Below, in pieces: positions 35,051 through 44,526 of a stretch of 64,000 bases of DNA. The position numbers and the translations under genes were made by a program. How positions within the stretch are numbered: position 1 is the first letter of the stretch; the number at the start of each line of letters is the position of its first letter. Source of the DNA: Allobosea sp. (GTDB taxonomy: Bacteria > Pseudomonadota > Alphaproteobacteria > Rhizobiales > Kaistiaceae). Under the pieces are notes generated by a model, which was not told the DNA's origin, did no database searches, and saw only the letters and a list, made by a program, of their open reading frames with translations. Where the stretch lies: assembly GCA_017307955.1 (NCBI GenBank), contig JAFKFV010000011.1:186001-250000 (forward strand), given 5' to 3'.

Positions 35051-35068
35051 GCCTGCCAAGAGGCAGGC
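35051..35068 (+). terminator. Small hairpin between SDR and aldolase genes
   Basis: GCCTGCC, loop AAGA, GGCAGGC: a perfect 7-bp stem with a tetraloop. No T-run follows, so it more likely modulates or stabilises the shared transcript than ends it. Confidence 0.45.
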
Positions 35069-35089
35069 CACCATTTCCGAGGGACGCCC

Positions 35090-35749
35090 ATGACAGAGCT
35101 CGACCGCCGCCGGGAGATCATCGACCATTGCCTCAGGATGAATGCGGCGGGGATCAACCAGGGCGTCTCGGGCAATATCTCGGTGCGCTTCGGCGACCTT
35201 ATGCTGATCACGCCGACCTCGATCCCCTATGACCGCCTGGTGCCGGAGGACATCGCCGCGATGTCGCTCGCCGGCAATGACGGCGCGTGGGAGGGGCCGA
35301 AGCCGCCGTCGAGCGAGTGGCGTTTCCATCTCGACATCATGCGCTCGCGGCCCGAGGTGGGCGCGATCGTGCACACACACCCGACCTATTGCACGAGCCT
35401 CGCCATCGCGCGGCGGTCGATCCCGGCCTGCCACTATATGATCGCGATCTTCGGCGGCGACGATGTCCGCTGCGCCGACTATGCCACCTACGGCACCGAA
35501 CAGCTCTCGGCCAATGTCCTGAAGGCGCTGGAGGACCGCTCGGCCTGCCTCCTCGCCAATCACGGCGCCATCGCGACCGGCCATGACCTCGCCAACGCCT
35601 TCTGGCGCGCGGTCGAACTGGAGACGATCGCGCGGCAGTATTTCAACGCGCTCCTGATCGGCGGGCCGGTGCTGCTGACCGCCGAGGAGATGCGCGACAC
35701 TTTCGCCAAGGGCCTCGGCAGCAACTATGCCGGACAGCGCGCGCGCTGA
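35090..35749 (+). CDS. Class II aldolase (fuculose-phosphate aldolase family)
   Basis: A 219-residue zinc aldolase/epimerase-family protein. The N-terminal NQGVSGNISVRF is the phosphate-binding signature of L-fuculose-1-phosphate aldolase relatives; zinc ligands are in IVHTHPTYC and, later, LANHGAI; the catalytic Glu is in SEWRFHLDI. It presumably cleaves a ketose-phosphate or 2-keto-3-deoxy acid. The 3' end overlaps the convergent HAD gene by 25 nt. Confidence 0.9.
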   Translation: MTELDRRREIIDHCLRMNAAGINQGVSGNISVRFGDLMLITPTSIPYDRLVPEDIAAMSLAGNDGAWEGPKPPSSEWRFHLDIMRSRPEVGAIVHTHPTYCTSLAIARRSIPACHYMIAIFGGDDVRCADYATYGTEQLSANVLKALEDRSACLLANHGAIATGHDLANAFWRAVELETIARQYFNALLIGGPVLLTAEEMRDTFAKGLGSNYAGQRAR

Positions 35750-36429
35750 GCGCGGAGGACATCGAAGCGCTGAAGGACGGCCGGCAGTTCGTCCATGTGC
35801 TCGAAGGTGATCTCCGGCTCCAGCGCCAGGATGAGGGGCCGCAGCTTGCCGGGCGCGACATGCGAGCCGCCGAGAAAGGCCGCGACGATCATGCCCGCCG
35901 CCTTGCCCGCCTCGATGCCGGCCGGACTGTCCTCGATGACGAGGCAATCCGCCGGCGCCGCGCCCATCCGCTCGGCGGCAAGAAGGAAAAGGTCAGGCGC
36001 CGGCTTGCCGCGCGCGACCATGGCGGCGTTGAAGATATTGGGCGCGAAACGGTCGGCGAGCCGCTCCTTGGCGAGCGCCACGGCGAGCCGCTCGGTGGCG
36101 CTCGACGAGGCGATGCAGGCCGGCCGGCCGAGCGCCGCGAGCGCCGCGACCACGCCCGGCATCGGCTGCACGTCGCGGCGGATGCGCTCCAGCAGCAGTT
36201 CCTTGTAGGCGGCGAGCTCGACATCGGAGAGGCGGATGCCGTAGTCGCGGTCGAGCAGCGCGGTCGCCGTCGCCCAGCTGCGGCCGAGGAACTTGCGGTA
36301 GACATAGTCTTCCGCGACCGGCAGGCCGATGCCCTGCAGGAACTCCGCCAGCGCCGCGATGGCCACGGGCTCGCTGTCGACCACGACGCCGTCGCAGTCG
36401 AAGATCACCAGACCCGGGCCGAGGGACAC
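35725..36429 (-). CDS. HAD-superfamily sugar-phosphatase / phosphomutase-like protein
   Basis: A 234-residue HAD IA subfamily hydrolase. Motif I is FDCDGVVVDSE with the nucleophile and acid Asp, motif II is IASSSA, the motif III Lys is in RGKPAPD, and motif IV is VIEDSPAGIEA. Relatives are beta-phosphoglucomutase and sugar-phosphate phosphatases. It starts at a GTG 13 nt after the mannitol-dehydrogenase gene and is the last gene of the polyol operon, as in Rhodobacter-type sorbitol/mannitol clusters. It may remove phosphorylated sugar by-products; that role is inferred. Confidence 0.88.
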   Translation of the reverse strand: MSLGPGLVIFDCDGVVVDSEPVAIAALAEFLQGIGLPVAEDYVYRKFLGRSWATATALLDRDYGIRLSDVELAAYKELLLERIRRDVQPMPGVVAALAALGRPACIASSSATERLAVALAKERLADRFAPNIFNAAMVARGKPAPDLFLLAAERMGAAPADCLVIEDSPAGIEAGKAAGMIVAAFLGGSHVAPGKLRPLILALEPEITFEHMDELPAVLQRFDVLRAQRARCPA

Positions 36430-36442
36430 GGCTCGCGCCCCG

Positions 36443-37915
36443 TCAGCGTGCGAGATAGCGCTCGAGCGTCGCCCTGGTGCCGTCCTGCCACAGCGCGGCC
36501 AGCCAGCCTGCGAAGGCCTCGCGGAAGACCGCGTTGCGGCCGACGGCGCCATAGATGTCCTCCATGGCGAGCCAGGCGTCCGGATCGTCCTTGGCCGCGG
36601 CGGCGGTCGCCGTCATGCGCTCCCAGTTCGGATCGTTCGGCGCGATCGCGGCGCCGCTGTCGGTGGTGCCGAAGCAGTAGCGGCACCACAGCGCCGATTC
36701 GAGCGCGAGGCCAGAGATCGAAAGGCCCTGGTCGAGCCGGTCGGCGATGGTCGGGATGATGAATTTCGGCTGCCGGTTCGACCCGTCGAGGCAGAGGCGG
36801 CGCACGGTGTCGCCGATCTTCGGATTGGCGAAGCGGCGCTGGATCAGCGCGAAATAGGCGCTGGTGTCGGTATCGGGCACCGGCGGCACCACCGGCACGA
36901 TCTCCTCGCGCTCGATCTTCTCCAGGAAGGCGGCGACGAGCGGATTCTCCATCGCCTCATGCACGAAGTGGATATCCATCAGCCCGGCCGGATAGGCGAT
37001 GACCGCATGGCCGCCGTTGAGGATGCGGATCTTCATCATCTCGAAGGGCGTCACGTCCGGCACGAACTGGACGCCGACCTCTTCCAGCCGCGGCCGGCCG
37101 GCGGGGAAATTGTCCTCCAGCACCCACTGGCGGAAATCCTCGCAGAACACCGGCCAGGCGTCCTCGATGCCGAAGTCGTCGGCGAGCATCGTCCGCTCGC
37201 GGTCGCCGGTCGCCGGCGTGATGCGGTCGACCATGCCGTTCGGGAAGGCGACGTTCTGGCGGATCCACGCCGCGAAGGCGGGATCGGAGAGCGCCGCGAC
37301 GCCGGTGACCGCGTTGCGGGCGGCGGCGCCGTTATGGGGAAGGTTGTCGCAGCTCATGACCGTGAAGGGCGCGATGCCGGCATCGCGGCGGCGGCGAAGG
37401 CCGGCGGCGATGAGGCCGAACACGGTCTTCGGGTCGGCGGGATTGGACCCGTCGGCGGCGATCTGCGGATGGGCGGGGTCGAAGGCGCCGGTCGCGGCAT
37501 TCACGAAATAGCCGCCTTCGGTCACCGTCATCGAGACGATGCGGATCGCCGGATCGGCGAGCTTCTCCAGGATCGCCGCGCGGTCTTCCGGCGGAATCGT
37601 CGCGATCATCGAGCCGGTGACGCGGGCGTCCGAGCGATGTGCCTCCTGCTCGACCAGCGTCGTCAGGAGGTCCTGGCCGGCGAGGACGGAAGCGATGCGG
37701 GTGTCGTGCTCGGTGACGCCGGTGCCGATGATCGCGAAATCATGGTCGCGGCCGGTGGCGAAGAGATCGTCGAGATAGGCCGCCTGATGGGCACGGTGGA
37801 AATTGCCGATGCCGAAATGCAGGATGCCGGCCGAGAGCGCCGACCGGTCATAGCCGGGCACGCGCGCCTTCGCAGCGATGGCGGGCAGTGCGTCGGTGCT
37901 GAGCTTGATCGCCAT
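36443..37915 (-). CDS. Mannitol 2-dehydrogenase family polyol dehydrogenase
   Basis: A 490-residue long-chain polyol dehydrogenase (PSLDR family, normal length 480-500). The NAD-binding start is SAGILHFGIGNFHRAHQA; the catalytic Lys, Asn and His lie in MKIRILNGGHAVIAY; the C-terminal domain has QPKFIIPTI. It oxidises mannitol, arabitol, sorbitol or a similar polyol to the ketose. It follows the ATPase gene of a polyol importer, so it should act on the imported substrate. AGGAAG precedes the ATG. Confidence 0.92.
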   Translation of the reverse strand: MAIKLSTDALPAIAAKARVPGYDRSALSAGILHFGIGNFHRAHQAAYLDDLFATGRDHDFAIIGTGVTEHDTRIASVLAGQDLLTTLVEQEAHRSDARVTGSMIATIPPEDRAAILEKLADPAIRIVSMTVTEGGYFVNAATGAFDPAHPQIAADGSNPADPKTVFGLIAAGLRRRRDAGIAPFTVMSCDNLPHNGAAARNAVTGVAALSDPAFAAWIRQNVAFPNGMVDRITPATGDRERTMLADDFGIEDAWPVFCEDFRQWVLEDNFPAGRPRLEEVGVQFVPDVTPFEMMKIRILNGGHAVIAYPAGLMDIHFVHEAMENPLVAAFLEKIEREEIVPVVPPVPDTDTSAYFALIQRRFANPKIGDTVRRLCLDGSNRQPKFIIPTIADRLDQGLSISGLALESALWCRYCFGTTDSGAAIAPNDPNWERMTATAAAAKDDPDAWLAMEDIYGAVGRNAVFREAFAGWLAALWQDGTRATLERYLAR

Positions 37916-38000
37916 GGCGGGTGTCTTCCTGCGTTCGGGCGTGGGTTCGGTGAGTCGCGGCGGATCATCCACAGCCGCGCCGGCAGTTTCAATCTGTGTT

Positions 38001-39008
<1,008 letters not shown>

Positions 39009-39028
39009 CTTGTTCTCCTCCCCCTCGG

Positions 39029-39859
39029 CTACTTGACGGCGCCGAATGTCATGCCGCGGACCAGTTGCTTCTGGCTGAACCAGCCGATCACCAGGATCGG
39101 CGCGATGGCGAGCGTAGAGGCCGCCGAAAGCTTGGCCCAGAACAGCCCCTCGGGGCTCGAATAGGAGGCGATGAAGGCCGTCAGCGGCGCGGCATTGGCG
39201 GCCGACAGGTTCAGCGTCCAGAACGCCTCGTTCCAGGCGAGGATGATGTTGAGGAGCAGCGTCGAGGCGATGCCGGGGATCGCCATGGGCAGCAGCACAT
39301 AGACGATCTCCTTCCAGAGCACGGCGCCGTCCATGCGCGAGGCTTCGAGGATGTCGACCGGGATCTCGCGGAAATAGGTATAGAGCATCCAGACCATGAT
39401 CGGCAGGTTGATCAGCATCAGGATGCCGGTGAGGCCGGCGAGCGAATCGAGCAGGCCGAGATTCTTGAAGATGAGATAGATCGGCACCAGCACGCCGACC
39501 GCCGGCATCATCTTGGTCGAGAGCATCCACATCAGGATGTCCTTGGTGCGCTTGGTCGGCGCGAAGGCCATCGACCACGCCGCCGGCACCGCGACCAGGA
39601 GGCCGATCAGCGTCGAGCCGACCGAGATCACCACCGAATTGAAGAAGTGGCGGAAATAGTCGGAGCGCGCCTGAACCTCGAAGAAGTTCTCAAGCGTCCA
39701 GTGCGGCGGCAGGAAGGCCGGCGGAAACAGGATCGCGTCACCCTCGGTCTTGAAGGCGGTGAGGATCGTCCACAGGATCGGGAAGAAGAGGATGAGCGCC
39801 ACGATCCAGGCGAGGATCGTGAAGGTCCATTTCTTCTGCGGGCTGATGGCGCGGGCCAT
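39029..39859 (-). CDS. Polyol ABC transporter permease 2 (MalG/SmoG type)
   Basis: A 276-residue membrane subunit with six helices. It starts [19 protein letters not shown], has the [17 protein letters not shown] segment and the ATPase-docking [28 protein letters not shown] precedes the ATG. It pairs with the upstream MalF-type subunit, 12 nt away. Confidence 0.92.
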   Translation of the reverse strand: MARAISPQKKWTFTILAWIVALILFFPILWTILTAFKTEGDAILFPPAFLPPHWTLENFFEVQARSDYFRHFFNSVVISVGSTLIGLLVAVPAAWSMAFAPTKRTKDILMWMLSTKMMPAVGVLVPIYLIFKNLGLLDSLAGLTGILMLINLPIMVWMLYTYFREIPVDILEASRMDGAVLWKEIVYVLLPMAIPGIASTLLLNIILAWNEAFWTLNLSAANAAPLTAFIASYSSPEGLFWAKLSAASTLAIAPILVIGWFSQKQLVRGMTFGAVK

Positions 39860-39871
39860 GGGTTTCTCTCC

Positions 39872-40747
39872 TCACGCTTCGAGGTTCTTGCCGACCAGGC
39901 GGACGAGGAAGATGGCGACGATATTGGCGAGGATGACCGCCACGACACCGCCGGCCGAAGCGCCGCCGACATCGTAGTCGAGCAGGGCCAGGTGATAGAT
40001 CAGATAGGCGATGTTGGTGGTGGCGTAGCCAGGTCCGCCGCCGGTCGTGACGAGGATCTCGGCGAAGACGGAGAGCAGGAAGATCGTCTCGATCAGGATG
40101 ACGACCGTGATGGCGCGGGCGAGATGCGGCAGCGTGATGTAGACGAAGAGGCTGGCGAAGCCGGCGCCGTCCATGCCGGCCGCCTCCTTCTGCTCCTCGT
40201 CGAGCGACTGCAGCGCCGTCAGCAGGATCAGTGTCGCGAAGGGCAGCCACTGCCAGGCGACGATGAGGATGATCGAGAACAGCGGATAGGTCTCGAGCCA
40301 GGCGACCGGCTGCATCCCGAGGCTCGTCGCGATCCAGGCGAAGATGCCGTAGTTCGGGTTCATCAGCATGTTCTTCCAGACGAGCGCCGCGACGGTCGGC
40401 ATGATGAAGAACGGCGAGATGACGAGGATGCGGACGATGCCCTGTCCGTAGATGAACTGGTCGAGCAGCAGGCCGAGCAGGATGCCGCCGATGACCGTGA
40501 TCGCCAGCACCGACAAAGTGAGGATCAGCGTGTTGGCGAAGGCCTGGAAGAAGGCGGGGTCGGTCAGGAAATACTGGTAGTTGGTCCAGCCCGCGAAGCC
40601 GACATTGGCCGGGTTGAGCAGGCTGTAGTTCTGGAACGAATACCAGAGCGTCAGGACCAGCGGCACGATCATCCAGATGAAGAGGATCACCACCGCCGGC
40701 GTCAGCATGGCGCGCGCCAGCCGGCGCGTATTCACCGTCGCAGCCAT
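39872..40747 (-). CDS. Polyol ABC transporter permease 1 (MalF/SmoF type)
   Basis: A 291-residue membrane subunit. Features include the N-terminal RLARAMLTPAVVILFIWMIV helix, FAGWTNYQYF, the ISPFFIMPTVAALVWKNM segment and the docking loop EAAGMDGAGFASLFVYITLP. It follows the binding-protein gene by 153 nt, a gap that contains a strong hairpin. Confidence 0.92.
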   Translation of the reverse strand: MAATVNTRRLARAMLTPAVVILFIWMIVPLVLTLWYSFQNYSLLNPANVGFAGWTNYQYFLTDPAFFQAFANTLILTLSVLAITVIGGILLGLLLDQFIYGQGIVRILVISPFFIMPTVAALVWKNMLMNPNYGIFAWIATSLGMQPVAWLETYPLFSIILIVAWQWLPFATLILLTALQSLDEEQKEAAGMDGAGFASLFVYITLPHLARAITVVILIETIFLLSVFAEILVTTGGGPGYATTNIAYLIYHLALLDYDVGGASAGGVVAVILANIVAIFLVRLVGKNLEA

Positions 40748-40861
40748 TCCTGCCTCCCCTCGCTCCCGTTCCCGTCACTTGATGCCCGCGCGCGGCTCTC
40801 TCGCCTCGCGCTCTCCTCTCGGGCGCGGGGCCGGCTCGTCGTCGGCGGGTCTTGAAAAGAG

Positions 40862-40883
40862 GCCCGGGACCGAGGTCCCGGGC
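40862..40883 (-). terminator. Hairpin after the polyol binding-protein gene
   Basis: GCCCGGGACC, two bases, GGTCCCGGGC: a perfect 10-bp GC stem 18 nt past the binding-protein stop, without a T-run. Such structures usually protect the binding-protein mRNA and lower readthrough into the permease genes. Confidence 0.65.
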
Positions 40884-40900
40884 AGGTCGTCGCGGGAGGC

Positions 40901-42220
40901 TTACTTGATGTAGCCGGCCTTGGTCATGGTGCGCGTCGAGGCGTCCTGCGCCTGCTTCAGCGCGTCGTCGACGCTGGTCTGCCCGGCGAGCGCGGCCGAG
41001 AAGAACTTGCCGACGGTGTCGCCGAGACCCTGGAACTCGGGGATGGCGACGAACTGCACGCCGGTATAGGGCACCGGCTTGACGGTCGGATGCGTCGGAT
41101 CGGCGGCGTTGATCGAGGCGAGCGTCATCTCGGCGAAGGGCGCGGCGCTCGTATAGTCCTTGTTGGCATAGAGCGAGGAGCGCGTGCCGGGCGGGACATT
41201 GGCCCAGCCTTCCTTGGAGGCGACGAGGTCGAGATAGCCGGGGCCGGTCGCCCAGGCGATGAACTTCTCGGCCGCCTCGGTCTTCTGCGAGCCGGCGGGG
41301 ATGGCGAGCGACCACGCCCACAGCCAGTTGCCGCGCTTGCCAAGGCCGGTGTCGGGGGCGAGCGCGAAGCCGACCTTGTCGCTGACCGTCGAGGCCTTGG
41401 GATCGGTCACGAAGGAACCGGCGACCGTGGCGTCGATCCACATGCCGCACTTGCCCTGCTGGAAGAGGGTCAGGTTCTCGTTGAAGCCGTTCGAGGAGGC
41501 ACCGGCCGGGCCGGCCGCCTTCATCAGGTCGACATAGAACTGCAGCGTGTTCTTCCATTCCGGCTGGTCGAACTGCGGCTTCCACTGCTCGTCGAACCAG
41601 CGCGCGCCGAACGAGTTCGACATCGCGGTCAGGAAGGCCATGTTCTCGCCCCAGCCGGCCTTGCCGCGGAGGCACACGCCGTTGATGCCGGCGGCGCGGT
41701 CGGTCATCTTCTCCGCGGCCTCGCGGATGAAGTCCCAGGTCGGCGCCTCGGGCATGGTCAGCCCGGCCTTCTCCATCAGGTCCTTGCGGTACATGACGTA
41801 GCTCGACTCGCCATAGAAGGGCGAGGCGTAGAGCTTGCCGTCGGCCGAGAGACCGCCGCGGATCGCCGGCAGGAGATCGTCGATCTTGTAGGCGTCGCCG
41901 AGATTGTCGAGCGGCACCAGCCAGCCATTCTTGGCCCAGATCGGAACCTCATAGGTGCCGATGGTCAGCACGTCGTACTGGCCGCCCTTGGTGGCGATGT
42001 CGGTCGTCACCTTCTGACGCAGGACGTTCTCTTCCAGCGTCACCCACTGCAGCTTGATGTCGGGATTGGCCTTGGTGAAGTCCTCGGTCAGGCCCTGCAT
42101 GCGGACCATGTCGCCATTGTTCACGGTCGCGATCGTCAGCGTGGTCTCGGCGATGGCCGGTCCAGCCGCGACGAGCGCGAGCAGCGAGGCGACGCCCGCG
42201 AGGTGTCGGTAATGTCTCAT
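40901..42220 (-). CDS. Polyol ABC transporter substrate-binding protein
   Basis: A 439-residue periplasmic protein of solute-binding family 1. The signal peptide (RHLAGVASLLALVAAGPAIAE) is followed by TTLTIATVNNGDMVRMQGL and VLTIGTYEVPIW, typical of SmoE-like mannitol/sorbitol-binding proteins. GGAGGATGCT precedes the ATG. It is the promoter-proximal gene of the polyol operon; a perfect TTGTGCG-A-CGCACAA repeat 81 nt upstream is a likely operator for the SorC-family regulator. Confidence 0.92.
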   Translation of the reverse strand: MRHYRHLAGVASLLALVAAGPAIAETTLTIATVNNGDMVRMQGLTEDFTKANPDIKLQWVTLEENVLRQKVTTDIATKGGQYDVLTIGTYEVPIWAKNGWLVPLDNLGDAYKIDDLLPAIRGGLSADGKLYASPFYGESSYVMYRKDLMEKAGLTMPEAPTWDFIREAAEKMTDRAAGINGVCLRGKAGWGENMAFLTAMSNSFGARWFDEQWKPQFDQPEWKNTLQFYVDLMKAAGPAGASSNGFNENLTLFQQGKCGMWIDATVAGSFVTDPKASTVSDKVGFALAPDTGLGKRGNWLWAWSLAIPAGSQKTEAAEKFIAWATGPGYLDLVASKEGWANVPPGTRSSLYANKDYTSAAPFAEMTLASINAADPTHPTVKPVPYTGVQFVAIPEFQGLGDTVGKFFSAALAGQTSVDDALKQAQDASTRTMTKAGYIK

Positions 42221-42540
42221 AGCATCCTCCCTGTGCCGGGCATTTGCCCGGCGAACGGGAAAATACTCACACTCAGGCATCGCCGGTCAACGAAATTCGA
42301 TTGTGCGACGCACAAGGAGTGATGGCGTCGTCGTCGCCGCTGTCGTCGCAGGACGTCCGGCTCGTTTCCCGTCGACGGGCGGCTCCGGGGAGATCCGCAA
42401 TAAATAATTGCAGGATCGAGCGCGCGCACCGTTAAAGGGAAAAGCGCTGTGTTATTGTGGCCCTGCAGTCTTGAGGATGGACGGCATGGAACGGTCGAAA
42501 TGAAATAGTCAGGCTCAATTAGCAATCACACGGGGGTATC
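42221..42540. other. AT-richer divergent promoter region
   Basis: 320 bases without a convincing gene, between the polyol operon and the haloperoxidase-like gene. The middle and right part (around 42400-42530) is noticeably richer in A and T than the surroundings. The operator at 42301-42315 is the only clear signal. Confidence 0.5.
42301..42315. promoter_or_regulatory. Putative SorC/DeoR-type operator of the polyol operon
   Basis: TTGTGCGACGCACAA, a perfect inverted repeat with 7-bp arms around one base, upstream of the polyol binding-protein gene. The regulator encoded at 44527-45468 is the natural candidate to bind it. Confidence 0.6.
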
Positions 42541-44472
42541 ATGTCCAACAACGGCGATGAGCTGCTGGAATGCGACTTTTTGTATGAAGTCGGGGGAACG
42601 AAGAAAGTCGTCGCGATCGGGAATTTCCACAAGACATTGCCGCACAACAAGTTCGGCGAAGTCGATCCGACCCACTACGCCGCCTTCAAGCTGGTGGCGG
42701 TGACGGGCGGCGACTACGAGACCGTCAAGGGGAGCCCTACGGGGTTCAAGCTGGACGCCAATAAAGTGACGGTCGTCGATCCTGATGCAAAGATCGACCC
42801 CATCCAGAGTGGCTTCAAGCTCGGCGTCATGCCGCTCTCCAGCGACAAGCTGAACAATCCGCAGGCCGCCCGCTTTCTCGACGGGCTGAGCGGCGGTTCC
42901 GCACATTTCATGATGCCGCCGGCGCCGAAGCTGCGCTCGCTCTCGACGGCTGCCGAGATGACCGAGCTGCAATGGATGGCGATCCTGCGCGACGTGAAGT
43001 TCGCGGACTGGGACGCGCCCGCCACGGGTGCGCCTGCGCCGGCGACGCCAACGCCCGCCGATGCCGTCACAGAGCTCGCTGACGTCTTCGAGGCAGCCGT
43101 CAAAGCGAACGAGCCGGGCGGACTGCGGCTCGGCGTCGATCTTCCGGTCGGAGCGGACGGAAAGCTCGACCTTCGCGCCGGTACCTTGTTCCGCTGCGGT
43201 CTGCTAGGCGAAGACAAGGGACCGCTGGTCTCGCAGTTCTTCCTGCACGACATCGCCTATGGCGCGCAATTCATCGTCCAGAAGGTGAGGCCCTATGCCA
43301 AGAAAGACTTCCTCACCAAGCACGGTGACTGGCTCAGGGCCCAGAACACCGGGCTCGACGAATGGGGCAACGGTTACAGCGGGGACAATGATTTCACGAA
43401 GGACCCGATGCTGGAGGAGCACGACGACAAGGGAGACGTCGTGCCGCCGCGGCGCATCAGCACGATGCGCGACATCGCGCGCTTCGTGAACAAGGACGCG
43501 CTGCATCAGGCCTATTTCAACGCGGCGCTGCTCTGCCTGTCCTGGGGCGTGATGTTCGACCAGGGCAATCCCTATCTGCGCTACACGAGGCAAGGCAATT
43601 TCGGCACATTCGGCGGTCCGGACCTCCTGACTCGCGTTTCCGAGGTCGCCTCGCGGGCGCTCGCCGTCGTCTGGCGGCAGAAATGGGAAGTGCATCGCCG
43701 GCTCCGTCCCGAGGCGTATGGCGGGCTGATGCAGATGCAGAAGGTCGGTCTGGAAGAGCCTGGCGCAAATGGGCCTGTCTATACCAAGCGAGACTATCGG
43801 CTGCCAGACGCGGTCTTCCAAACCGAAGCGGCGAGGCTTCTGACGGATCCGACGTCTCCGCGCGTCGACAAGAACTACTATCTGCCGATGGCCTTCACCG
43901 CGGGATCGCCGCCGCACCCCGCTTATGGTGCCGGTCATGCGACGGTCGCCGGCGCCTGCGTGACCATCCTCAAGGCCTGGCTCGACGAGAAGACTCCGCT
44001 TGCGGCGCATCTCGATGCCAAGAAGCCGCGCAACCCGTTCGCCGCGTCCAACTGCGTCCCGCCGCCTCAGAATGGCGAGGACGCAGGGGGCGAGACGATC
44101 CTGGAGCCCGGATGCTTCGTCGTGATCGGAACCACGAACAGCGCTGGGCAACTCGTGGAGTATAAGGGTGCCGACAAGGGCGAACTGACCGTCGAGGGCG
44201 AGCTCAACAAGATCGCCTGCAATGTCGCGATGGGCCGCTCGATGGGCGGCGTCCACTGGCGTTCGGACAACACGCGCTCGCTGCGGCTCGGCGAGCAGAT
44301 CGCAGCCGAAATCCTCCGCAAGGAATGCCTCGAATATGTCGAGCGGGACGGTCCGGCGAAGACGGCGCCCTATTGGAGCTTCACCAGCTTCAACGGCAAT
44401 GACGTCATCATCTTCGACGGCCGTGTCCTCGTGAACGGCGCCGATATCGATCCGAAGATGCAGACGCTCTGA
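42541..44472 (+). CDS. Vanadium-dependent haloperoxidase-like protein
   Basis: A 643-residue protein of the PAP2/haloperoxidase superfamily, resembling the long algal/cyanobacterial bromoperoxidases. The vanadate pocket is recognisable: Lys 381 and Arg 389 in KWEVHRRLRPE, Gly 465 and His 466 in AYGAGHATVAG, Arg 566 and His 572 in GRSMGGVHW, with the K-x7-R and R-x5-H spacing of the family. The usual Ser before Gly-His is Ala 464. No signal peptide is seen. Vanadium haloperoxidases use hydrogen peroxide to oxidise halides; a phosphatase-like activity is the alternative. It is divergent from the polyol operon and appears unrelated to it. Confidence 0.85.
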   Translation: MSNNGDELLECDFLYEVGGTKKVVAIGNFHKTLPHNKFGEVDPTHYAAFKLVAVTGGDYETVKGSPTGFKLDANKVTVVDPDAKIDPIQSGFKLGVMPLSSDKLNNPQAARFLDGLSGGSAHFMMPPAPKLRSLSTAAEMTELQWMAILRDVKFADWDAPATGAPAPATPTPADAVTELADVFEAAVKANEPGGLRLGVDLPVGADGKLDLRAGTLFRCGLLGEDKGPLVSQFFLHDIAYGAQFIVQKVRPYAKKDFLTKHGDWLRAQNTGLDEWGNGYSGDNDFTKDPMLEEHDDKGDVVPPRRISTMRDIARFVNKDALHQAYFNAALLCLSWGVMFDQGNPYLRYTRQGNFGTFGGPDLLTRVSEVASRALAVVWRQKWEVHRRLRPEAYGGLMQMQKVGLEEPGANGPVYTKRDYRLPDAVFQTEAARLLTDPTSPRVDKNYYLPMAFTAGSPPHPAYGAGHATVAGACVTILKAWLDEKTPLAAHLDAKKPRNPFAASNCVPPPQNGEDAGGETILEPGCFVVIGTTNSAGQLVEYKGADKGELTVEGELNKIACNVAMGRSMGGVHWRSDNTRSLRLGEQIAAEILRKECLEYVERDGPAKTAPYWSFTSFNGNDVIIFDGRVLVNGADIDPKMQTL

Positions 44473-44484
44473 CTGCGCGACACG

Positions 44485-44517
44485 AGCCCTTCCCGGACCA
44501 CCGGCCCGGGGAGGGCT
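44485..44517. terminator. Bidirectional hairpin between haloperoxidase and regulator genes
   Basis: AGCCCTTCCCGG and CCGGGGAGGGCT pair along 12 positions (one wobble pair) 12 nt after the haloperoxidase stop, before the convergent SorC gene. No strong T-run on either side. Confidence 0.6.
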
Positions 44518-44526
44518 GCCTGATCC

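Noticed and set aside
33167..35947. A 926-codon open frame on the minus strand
   Set aside because: It lies opposite four clearly recognisable genes (NCS2 fusion, methyltransferase, SDR, aldolase). Its product is Arg/Gly/Ala-rich with no family motif. Long antisense frames are expected at this GC content.
39065..40855. 596-codon plus-strand frame
   Set aside because: Highly charged antisense product opposite two permease genes with intact docking loops.
42221..44520. Genomic island carrying the haloperoxidase gene
   Set aside because: Only the intergenic base composition differs; no integrase, transposase, flanking repeats or tRNA are seen, so transfer is only a suggestion.
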